From positions 1 through 11,037 of the forward strand of contig JBPBPI010000150.1 of assembly GCA_050954885.1 (NCBI GenBank): a stretch of 11,037 nt of DNA, given 5' to 3'. This document shows, piece after piece, positions 1 through 5,948 of the stretch. Origin of the DNA: JBPBPI01 sp050954885. GTDB taxonomy: Bacteria; Pseudomonadota; Alphaproteobacteria; Caedimonadales; Caedimonadaceae. The notes beneath the pieces are model-generated. The model did not search any database and was not told the DNA's origin. It was given only the letters and a program-made list of their open reading frames with translations. Position numbers and translations under genes: made by a program. The stretch's first letter is position 1; each line of letters starts with the position of its first letter.

Positions 1-1
1 A

Positions 2-260
2 TATCCATTGAGGGAACTCCTGATGTTTAAGTCTCAAGAGTTTACCTCAATACTAATGATCTTTTTTAATTATCCTTAAACGCAACTCGGGTTATTTAAG
101 ATATCAACATCTTGATGGATTTATAGAAATTTTAGGAAATTTAGAAATCATAGCCACAAATTCTAGTAATAATATTAATTCAGACGACCAGATGGAGCGT
201 CTTGAACAATTTAAAGAATATTCAGCGAATATACTAGAAGAAAAAATCTCACAATTATAA
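2..260 (+). pseudogene. Broken 5' part of an unknown gene (frameshift plus in-frame stop)
   Basis: The window opens inside a reading frame (2-79) that passes through Met-Ile-Phe at a run of six T (62-67) and then hits TAA at 77-79. Removing one T continues the translation without a break in the other frame (60-260) as MIFLIILKRNSGYLRY and on to ILEEKISQL, which ends at TAA 258-260. The same frame then stays open into the 303-codon stretch ending at 1235. The simplest reading is one large gene carrying a +1 indel in the T run and a nonsense mutation. The composition (N, I, L, E, K rich) matches the downstream stretch. I do not recognise the protein. A sequencing error or transcriptional slippage at the T run could explain the frameshift, but neither would explain the in-frame TAA. 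Confidence 0.6.
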
Positions 261-323
261 AATTTAAATAGTTTTCTTCATCATCAAGAGCAATATTTTA
301 TTGAAAATATTATTTGCTATTTA

Positions 324-1235
324 TTGGCTAAATTTAGAACTGAATGTTCAAGAAAAAACAATCGTATTGATACTGAAAATAAGGATCAAGGCAATATACA
401 GAAAATTGAAAATTTTTTTATAGATGTGTTACCTGAAAGGTTTTCTAAAAGTATCGAACTTCGTCAAAACAAGGCTCTATTTCATGAATACAATGTTTTA
501 TTTCGTCAAAACAATGCTTTTTGTCTTATGCAAAATCAGCTCGCTGATAATACGATTGTAAATTATATAAATATAAATTTGTTTATCCGAAGATTAGAAA
601 ACACATATCAATTATATCCTTCTGATCTCAATTTTTATATTTCTTCAATTTTAGAAGAATTTTTAGATTCAGTTTTTAAAAATTCAGATCAACTTTTTGT
701 CTTGCAACAGACAAAAAAGTTATCTTTTATTCCTTTTGCCAAGCTTGGCCTCTTCATTGCCTGTGATTCCTTGGATAAAGCAACAGAATATTTTAAATAT
801 TGTAATTTAGATCAAATCTCTTTTGATCATTTTGACAATTCAGAAATTTTGAAAACCTGTGGTTATGTCTCTGTTGTCCAAGAGCAAAAACCGCGTGTTG
901 ATTCAAATCAAGATGATCAAAAATCAAAAAAGTTTTTTGAAGCAGCTGCAAATTTAGGCTGTGAAGATTCTAAAAATATCTTAGACCAATTTTATCAATT
1001 AAAATCAGATTCTGACACAGATATAACCGTAGATCATGTGGAAATTATCAAAAATTATGGTTGTGCTGTAAAAAAGCTTAATATTGTAGTATTAGAAGGA
1101 CTTCCGATGCTTCAAGGAATTTTAATACTTACTGGTTTGGAAAAAATTATTTTAAAATCAAATTTATGGAGTTTTTGGTATCATTATGAACTTGGTGATG
1201 AAGAATTTCCTAGATCTATTAGAGATGAATTATAA
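324..1235 (+). CDS. Hypothetical protein, probably the 3' part of the broken gene upstream
   Basis: This is a 303-codon open frame if counted from the TTG at 324. That start has no ribosome-binding site, and the first ATG is codon 69 (528-530). The frame is also open upstream back to the TAA at 258-260 with protein-like sequence (LHHQEQYFIENIICYLL), so the TTG is probably not a real start. The likely case is a 3' fragment of a longer gene. Visible features are a near-repeat of 14 residues at 47-74 (LRQNKALF..., FRQNNAFC...) and one segment at about 204-222 (KFFEAAANLGCEDSKNIL) resembling the end of a Sel1-like repeat; with one copy this is only suggestive. There is no signal peptide or clear membrane segment. 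It is AT-rich compared with the transport genes. The function is unknown. Confidence 0.55.
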   Translation: MAKFRTECSRKNNRIDTENKDQGNIQKIENFFIDVLPERFSKSIELRQNKALFHEYNVLFRQNNAFCLMQNQLADNTIVNYININLFIRRLENTYQLYPSDLNFYISSILEEFLDSVFKNSDQLFVLQQTKKLSFIPFAKLGLFIACDSLDKATEYFKYCNLDQISFDHFDNSEILKTCGYVSVVQEQKPRVDSNQDDQKSKKFFEAAANLGCEDSKNILDQFYQLKSDSDTDITVDHVEIIKNYGCAVKKLNIVVLEGLPMLQGILILTGLEKIILKSNLWSFWYHYELGDEEFPRSIRDEL

Positions 1236-1370
1236 AAAATGGGTCAAAATTAAAAAATATTTAATTATACCTTAATCATGTTTGCGCAAGAATTCTTGGA
1301 TGAGAATATTGGTAAACATTTAAAAATAACAGATTTGATTTGTCTGAAGTTCGGTCAAAGGGTGTGTGGG

Positions 1371-1862
1371 TTAAGATTTAAATTTTTCTTTCCTTTTGTT
1401 ATAATTTTCTTGGGCGTGTGCGTTGAAGACATCGAAGCAGGCGGCTCCCTGGTTGACCTGTTCTAGTACCGTCCATCCGGCCGGTGTCAGGGTTATGGTG
1501 GCATTGACAGGCGATGAGGCTCGCAGCAATAACTGTTCTCCTATACACACTTCCAAATTTTGAATGGCGCGACTGATGGCGGGTTGCGACAGGTAAAGAT
1601 AGGGTGCCGCCTTGGTAAAGCTGCCCGCTTTGACCACGTAATAAAAGATCCGTAAATAATCCCAATTAATGGGTTTGAGTGCTGCCTGTTGCAGACGACG
1701 TCTTTTTTTGGATGAATCCACCTTAACTTGACCATCATCAAAGCAATCTTGCGTCAGATCTTTAAAATGTTGATAGGTCAGATGATTTGACAAATTATTG
1801 TCACCATTCAAAGATAGAGGCTGGGTTGAAGCTCGGGGGTCGTTTTTGTATTGTGTATCCAT
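1371..1862 (-). CDS. LysR-type winged-helix DNA-binding protein lacking the effector domain
   Basis: The 163-residue protein contains a clear LysR-family HTH at about 66-128: WDYLRIFYYVVKAGSFTKAA, then LSQPAISRAIQNLE, then LTPAG. A short helical linker follows and the protein stops. Family members are normally about 300 residues with the HTH at the extreme N-terminus and a C-terminal inducer-binding domain. Here 64 residues precede the HTH, including a basic KKRRR patch at 52-56, and the inducer domain is absent. The ATG at 1862 is preferred because AAGGAA lies 8 bases upstream; the ATG 18 codons earlier adds a cysteine/tryptophan-rich lead and has no such site. A promoter-like TTGACA lies upstream. 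It may be a compact constitutive regulator or a decayed LysR gene. Targets are unknown; the nearest candidate is the small ORF at 2036-2221 or the gene itself. Confidence 0.8.
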   Translation of the reverse strand: MDTQYKNDPRASTQPLSLNGDNNLSNHLTYQHFKDLTQDCFDDGQVKVDSSKKRRRLQQAALKPINWDYLRIFYYVVKAGSFTKAAPYLYLSQPAISRAIQNLEVCIGEQLLLRASSPVNATITLTPAGWTVLEQVNQGAACFDVFNAHAQENYNKRKEKFKS

Positions 1863-2003
1863 AATGTGTGTTCCTTGTGAAAAAAGAACAGCGAGAAGCC
1901 ACCAAGCACAGGTCAAAGATCAACGTATAGATTTAGTAAAAATCAACTTAAATAATTAATCCAAGACTCAAATGACCAAGTTTATGTATGCTTAAAGTAA
2001 AGC

Positions 2004-2032
2004 ATTAACTTCCCGCTGCACAATTGTGTCAA
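2004..2032 (-). promoter_or_regulatory. Candidate promoter of the LysR-type gene
   Basis: Read on the minus strand, an exact TTGACA (2032-2027) is followed by a 17-base spacer and GTTAAT (2009-2004), which matches the -10 consensus at four of six positions. A perfect 10-base palindrome, CACAATTGTG (2019-2028), overlaps the -35 box and could bind a dimer. A 6-bp inverted repeat, ATGCTT/AAGCAT (1988-2005), lies near the expected transcription start. The promoter points at the LysR-type gene starting at 1862, so autoregulation is possible but not shown. Confidence 0.4.
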
Positions 2033-2035
2033 CAG

Positions 2036-2221
2036 CTAAGAAGTTATAAACCTTGTATCACCGATGCTTGGAAAGAGAGCAAATAACCAATGATTTTTGG
2101 CACAAAACAGCGCTGTATAATCATGAAAATTCACACGACGATTTGATGTTTTTGCGTAATAAAATTTATGGATATCTGATTGCGTTGCAAGAGGTGATGT
2201 GGATATAATACGTCCAGCCAT
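2036..2221 (-). CDS. Small hypothetical protein, 61 residues
   Basis: This short ORF starts at ATG 2221 and has one of the best ribosome-binding sites in the window: AGGAG (2232-2228) six bases before the start. The product (MAGRIISTSPLATQSDIHKF and on, ending GDTRFITS) has no signal peptide, membrane segment or motif that I recognise. Composition is mixed and soluble-looking. It lies on the same strand as the LysR-type gene, 173 bases upstream of it. It may be a genuine small protein or the surviving 5' end of a longer gene cut short by a stop. Confidence 0.5.
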   Translation of the reverse strand: MAGRIISTSPLATQSDIHKFYYAKTSNRRVNFHDYTALFCAKNHWLFALFPSIGDTRFITS

Positions 2222-2254
2222 TAATGACTCCTAGTAAGTTGTTAAGGTTAGTAG

Positions 2255-2281
2255 ATGACATTTGTTCGTATCATTTGTCAT
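2255..2281. repeat. Inverted and direct repeat upstream of the 61-residue ORF
   Basis: ATGACA (2255-2260) and TGTCAT (2276-2281) form an inverted repeat, and CATTTGT occurs twice in direct orientation (2259-2265 and 2272-2278) with a 13-base period. The element sits 34 bases upstream of the small minus-strand gene, where a regulator site would be expected. No binding protein can be named. The rest of the 2222-2545 gap shows nothing else that I can support. Confidence 0.25.
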
Positions 2282-2545
2282 ATACGCAATGGGATTGAGA
2301 TTTTTTCTTGGTCCCACTTGTTTATTTAATCAAAAAGCCGCATGCCTTCTGATCATCACTAAGATACGTACATTTGATATAAAATTGCAAGCATTATTGT
2401 GAGTCACGCTAAAATCAATTTTGAGACCTTTTGATAGATTAATTGTCACTTTTTGAATTAAGTTAAATTAATTTTCTTTTCAATCAACATAAAAAATTAC
2501 TTATTATTTATAGTAATAATAAAATATTTGTTTTATATTTTTTTA

Positions 2546-2574
2546 TTGACAATAATTATGATCATAATTATCTA
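2546..2574 (+). promoter_or_regulatory. Candidate promoter with a 20-base palindromic operator
   Basis: An exact TTGACA (2546-2551) is followed by a 17-base spacer and a weak -10 candidate, TATCTA (2569-2574, three of six matches). The spacer is nearly filled by a perfect 20-base palindrome, ATAATTATGATCATAATTAT (2552-2571), centred on GATC. A dimeric repressor bound there would block RNA polymerase. The site is 37 bases upstream of the ATG of the F-box-like exported protein gene. The palindrome only loosely resembles Fur-type boxes, so I do not assign a regulator. The weak -10 is the main reason for caution. Confidence 0.45.
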
Positions 2575-2610
2575 TTACTCATTAATAGTAAACAATACGA
2601 GTATTTAATC

Positions 2611-3654
2611 ATGTCTAAGAAATTTTTAATGTCTACCGCCTTTGTATTTGCCTTATTGGCAGGTAAAAGTATTGCCTCAGATACAAGTTCGTTTATCGAT
2701 TCAGATGAAGTGCCTTCAAACCATGTTGCGACAATCAGTCCAGATGTCGAAAATTTATTATCTACTTTAGGTAAAATATCTGATTCCAATAACGTAGATG
2801 AAAAAATAACATTCAAAAACAAAAATTTAAAGTTAGATATTAAATCTTTGGTTAAATCGGAATCTGATGAAATGACTTTACTTCCTTTTGCCAATCCTTA
2901 TACATTTGAAATACCTGATGAAATTATTGATCATATCCATTCTTTTGTAGATAAAAAAAATTTAAAAGCAAAAAATTTACGTGTCTTTGGTCTAACATCC
3001 AAAACTAATTATCTTCTCGCCAAAAAACTTACTATCCATCTAGATACCAGTTTAGATGTTGATGGTTTTGAACCAAGTTTATCGCCTTTTTTAAATCCTA
3101 CTTTAAAATCTGATGCTCTCAGAGACATGCTTGAACAAAAGATTGAAAGAGGCCGTTATACAAGATTTAAATTTAGATCAACACTCGAATTAGATGTCTT
3201 AAATAGTATAAATAACTTTTGTAAAGTTAAAAATTATCCTCTTGATCCTATCTTAAAAACTACTATCGAAGATTTGAAAAAATTAAGAAAAACTGAATTT
3301 AAGAAGTGGAGAAAAATCAACATAGCTAATATTAAAAGCTGGATAAAATCTAAGAAAGCAAAATTTGAAGAAGGGTATAGAATAGAAGAAAAATATAATG
3401 AAAGATGTCGATCTTTCTTAAAAGAAAATTATCCAAACCTCAATGAGCAAATAACTCATTTTACAGATTACGCGAGGATTTTTAACATTTCTGATGATAA
3501 AAATGGTTTGCTATACACAGATAAAATGAACTATTATTGTCATATGTATCGCTATCTTGAGGTAGAATTATCCGAAACAGACTTAAGTGCAATTCATCAA
3601 TATTATATTAATAAATTCAAATTGCTTCATTCTAAATTCGTTCCAAAGAAGTAA
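2611..3654 (+). CDS. Exported protein with an F-box-like segment (effector candidate)
   Basis: The 347-residue protein has a typical signal peptide: MSKK, a hydrophobic core (FLMSTAFVFALLAG), and a likely cleavage site near IAS at 21-23. After a polar stretch, residues 98-138 read TFEIPDEIIDHIHSFVDKKN, then LKAKNLRVFGLTSKTNYLLA. This follows the F-box pattern (LPDEll..I.syl..kdL......vsk....la), with about four extra residues before the second conserved block. F-box proteins recruit targets to eukaryotic SCF ubiquitin ligases, and intracellular bacteria are known to export F-box effectors. The remaining 200 residues are lysine-rich and helical-looking with no recognised domain. The start is the ATG at 2611; its ribosome-binding site is weak (GAG, spacer 9). 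The gene is AT-rich and stands alone. The coding call is firm, the F-box call moderate. A chance match on an otherwise unknown periplasmic protein is the main alternative. Confidence 0.8.
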   Translation: MSKKFLMSTAFVFALLAGKSIASDTSSFIDSDEVPSNHVATISPDVENLLSTLGKISDSNNVDEKITFKNKNLKLDIKSLVKSESDEMTLLPFANPYTFEIPDEIIDHIHSFVDKKNLKAKNLRVFGLTSKTNYLLAKKLTIHLDTSLDVDGFEPSLSPFLNPTLKSDALRDMLEQKIERGRYTRFKFRSTLELDVLNSINNFCKVKNYPLDPILKTTIEDLKKLRKTEFKKWRKINIANIKSWIKSKKAKFEEGYRIEEKYNERCRSFLKENYPNLNEQITHFTDYARIFNISDDKNGLLYTDKMNYYCHMYRYLEVELSETDLSAIHQYYINKFKLLHSKFVPKK

Positions 3655-3699
3655 AGACTCTTTAATAAGTATACTTTTTGAATTAAATTTTAAAAAAAT

Positions 3700-3745
3700 T
3701 TATCTTCTCTATAACATTTATTATTAACTATTGTAGAGAAGATAA
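3700..3745. terminator. 12-bp perfect hairpin after the F-box-like gene
   Basis: TTATCTTCTCTA (3700-3711) pairs perfectly with TAGAGAAGATAA (3734-3745) around a 22-base loop. Read on the minus strand, the stem is followed within a few bases by a run of seven T (complement of 3692-3698), as in an intrinsic terminator; on the plus strand no T run follows. The stem is AT-rich and the loop large, so termination would be modest. The rest of the 277-base gap (3655-3931) is AT-rich with no other supportable feature. Confidence 0.4.
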
Positions 3746-3931
3746 CTTATTACTTTAATATCCCAATATATTAAATGTCATTATCAAGTTATCATCTTTC
3801 TAAATTGGTAAAAAGGTTAATACTTCTAGTGTAATTCGGTACACATAAAAATATTATTTACATTTATCATAATTTTCTTTAAAACTTTGTTTATAAATAC
3901 ATTTGTTTAAAAATAAAAATAAGAGCATAAA

Positions 3932-5146
3932 ATGGTTGCCAGTCCTGTCTTTAAAAATTTCTCGACCAAAACTTATGACATTATCTTGATTTTGTTAATT
4001 GCGCTTATTTATGCTGCAACCCTTGCGGCCACCGATATTTATGTGCCGGCTTTTCCCAACATGATTACCTATTTTGGGGTTCATGAAAATCAAATTCAAT
4101 TAATTTTAAGCATTAATTTTGCGGGTCTTTGTGTCACTAGTTTGTTAATTGGTCCCCTTTCTGATAGCTTTGGCCGACGAAAGATTATGGTCTATAGCTT
4201 ACTTCTGTTTTTGATCAGCAGTGGTGGATGTGTCATCGCAACCTCTTACAAATCCATGTTGATATGGCGTTTTATTCAAGGGCTTTCAGCCGCTGCCCCC
4301 ATGATCGTTGGTGGTGCCATTATTGCGGATCGATACACGGAACAGCGCGCCGGTCAATTGATTGGCATGCTCAATAGTGTGATCTCAGCGTCTATGGCAG
4401 GGGCACCTATATTAGGGGCATGGATCACGCAAGTCTTTAATTGGCGTCTTAATTTTGTGATTGTTTTTCTGGTGGCACTTGCGATTTTTTTGATGGCTTA
4501 TTTAACATTGGAAGAAACTTTACCAGATGTAAAACGTAAAAAATTTAGGTGGGTTTCTTTTGTTCATGATCATCTGAAAATTTTTAAAAATTTAAGATTT
4601 GTTTGTTATACCATTATTGTGAACTTTCCGTTCATTGCCATCGTGATTTATGTGGCCAATCTTTCGGTGATTATGATCAATCATTTGGGGTTTGATCTTG
4701 AACAATTCAGTTATTATCAAGCATCCACCATGGGCGTCTTTATTATATTTTCTTTGCTATCGGTCAAAATGATCCAAGCCTATGGTTTAGACAAAACCAA
4801 AGATTTGGGTATGTGGTTGACGATCTTGGGTGGCTTTGGCTTATTTTTAATCAGTTGTTATGACAAAACCAACATCAATATAATTTGTCTGTCGATGGCC
4901 TCAATTGCCGCAGGCGGTGCGCTCATGGCAGGACCTTACGGCATGAAAACCCTGGCTTTATTTCCGGACATGAAAGGTACCAGCATGGGTGTCCTGACAG
5001 CATTTCGTCAGTTTTCAGCGGCTGGGTTGATCATCCTAACCGAAATCTTTTTTGATGGCACCATCGTCCCCATCGCCATCATTATTTTTGTCTATGCTTT
5101 AATCACCCTTTTGTGTTGGTATTTGGTGCGCGCGCAAGAATATTAA
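3932..5146 (+). CDS. MFS multidrug exporter, Bcr/CflA type
   Basis: This 404-residue inner-membrane protein has the usual length and twelve-helix pattern of the Bcr/CflA drug:proton antiporters. Visible hallmarks are ATDIYVPAFP in and after helix 1 (D35 to P39), motif A as GPLSDSFGRRK (74-84) between helices 2 and 3, WRFIQG (112-117) at helix 4 and GAPILGAW (157-164) at helix 5. A basic central loop (KRKK, 201-204) separates the two halves. Family members export drugs such as bicyclomycin and chloramphenicol, or metabolites; the substrate cannot be read from sequence. The start is supported by AAGAG six bases upstream. It is mid-GC, unlike the AT-rich genes on either side, and appears monocistronic. 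It is intact, with no missing motif. Confidence 0.92.
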   Translation: MVASPVFKNFSTKTYDIILILLIALIYAATLAATDIYVPAFPNMITYFGVHENQIQLILSINFAGLCVTSLLIGPLSDSFGRRKIMVYSLLLFLISSGGCVIATSYKSMLIWRFIQGLSAAAPMIVGGAIIADRYTEQRAGQLIGMLNSVISASMAGAPILGAWITQVFNWRLNFVIVFLVALAIFLMAYLTLEETLPDVKRKKFRWVSFVHDHLKIFKNLRFVCYTIIVNFPFIAIVIYVANLSVIMINHLGFDLEQFSYYQASTMGVFIIFSLLSVKMIQAYGLDKTKDLGMWLTILGGFGLFLISCYDKTNINIICLSMASIAAGGALMAGPYGMKTLALFPDMKGTSMGVLTAFRQFSAAGLIILTEIFFDGTIVPIAIIIFVYALITLLCWYLVRAQEY

Positions 5147-5154
5147 CGTGCTTC

Positions 5155-5160
5155 TATAAT
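5155..5160 (+). promoter_or_regulatory. Candidate -10 box for the six-cysteine protein gene
   Basis: A perfect TATAAT lies 8 bases after the stop of the MFS gene and 70 bases before the ATG at 5231. I see no convincing -35 at 16-18 bases upstream, so the call is weak. If used, transcription would begin near 5167 and the leader would contain the whole hairpin at 5179-5228. Confidence 0.3.
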
Positions 5161-5178
5161 CTTTATTAATAAATTATT

Positions 5179-5228
5179 AATCTTTCTTAATTTAAATGAA
5201 TTAAGTTTAATTTTAATTAAGAAAGATT
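5179..5228 (+). promoter_or_regulatory. Hairpin sequestering the ribosome-binding site, with an alternative fold
   Basis: AATCTTTCTTAATT (5179-5192) pairs perfectly over 14 bases with AATTAAGAAAGATT (5215-5228), around a 22-base loop. The 3' arm contains the only ribosome-binding-site candidate (AAGAAAG, 5219-5225) for the gene at 5231, and the stem ends two bases before its ATG. The 5' arm has a second partner: CTTAATT (5186-5192) can instead pair with AATTAAG (5199-5205) in a compact 7-bp hairpin, which would free the ribosome-binding site. It may therefore act as a translational switch or RNA thermometer, or partly as a terminator for the upstream gene. The stem is AT-rich, so chance pairing is possible. 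Confidence 0.45.
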
Positions 5229-5230
5229 TT

Positions 5231-5938
5231 ATGAAAAACTCTAAACTATTTATAGCATTAACTCTCATCATATTTAGTTATCATGCTCAATCCACTGGGC
5301 TTTTAGTTAGTGGTATTGCCAGCACTGTTGGTCCAATGCTTATGCCAATTGTTAAAGAAGAATCTAAGGCTATTACTCTAGCAATTATCAGTGGCGTAAA
5401 AAAATTGAGTGATAAAAGCACGCGTTGTAAAGTTCTTTGTAATGGTGTAGGCCCTTTGACGCCTTGCAAAACACCGACAGGCGTAAGTGCTTGTAAAGCA
5501 ATGTGTCAAGAAATTATGCAAGTTGGCGGATATGAAATCAAATTGCGTTTTTGGGACAAAGGATCGATAACAAATTGTTTAAAAGCTGCTGTAAAAGCTG
5601 GATTACAAACTTCAGATGGCAAAGGCAATACAAAATCTATTTCTGTTTATAGTCAAGAAGATCTTAATTTATTAATTGAATTAATTTCATATATTAATGC
5701 TGCTGAAAAAGTCATTATCAGTAAGGGTGGCAAGCTTGATATTAAAGTAACAACAAAAGAAATCGATGATGAGCTCAAACGCGGCGTATATGATCAAAAA
5801 TTAAGTCGTCAAGAAATCACACAATTAATAAAAAATGCTAAATCGATTAACGCTCTTAATAATGCAATTGAAGTCAAAAGTCATGCTGAAGCTCAGATTA
5901 TTGAACTTATTAAAAGTGGACGTTTCGGCAATCAATAA
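5231..5938 (+). CDS. Exported six-cysteine hypothetical protein
   Basis: The 235-residue product begins with a signal peptide (MKNSK, hydrophobic LFIALTLIIFSY, probable cleavage around HAQ at 18-20), so it should reach the periplasm or beyond. Mature residues 66-116 contain six cysteines (66, 70, 79, 88, 92, 116), including two C-x3-C pairs (66/70 and 88/92) compatible with disulfide bonds in an exported domain. The C-terminal half (about 140-230) is charged and helical-looking. I do not recognise a family. The ATG at 5231 follows a ribosome-binding site buried in a hairpin. The gene ends 10 bases from the convergent oxygenase gene, with no hairpin between. It is AT-rich, like the other exported protein at 2611-3654, but I see no sequence similarity between the two. 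Confidence 0.82.
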   Translation: MKNSKLFIALTLIIFSYHAQSTGLLVSGIASTVGPMLMPIVKEESKAITLAIISGVKKLSDKSTRCKVLCNGVGPLTPCKTPTGVSACKAMCQEIMQVGGYEIKLRFWDKGSITNCLKAAVKAGLQTSDGKGNTKSISVYSQEDLNLLIELISYINAAEKVIISKGGKLDIKVTTKEIDDELKRGVYDQKLSRQEITQLIKNAKSINALNNAIEVKSHAEAQIIELIKSGRFGNQ

Positions 5939-5948
5939 AAATTAATCA

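Noticed and set aside
1278..1466. 62-codon plus-strand ORF (MFAQEFLDENIGKHLK...)
   Set aside because: Its second half lies antisense to the certain LysR-type gene and it has no ribosome-binding site. The first part includes a 12-base palindrome, CAAGAATTCTTG (1287-1298), which makes both strands look similarly open.
2552..2571. Fur box in front of the F-box-like gene
   Set aside because: The palindrome is AT-rich and centred on GATC, but it does not fit the GATAATGATAATCATTATC pattern well enough, so no regulator is assigned.
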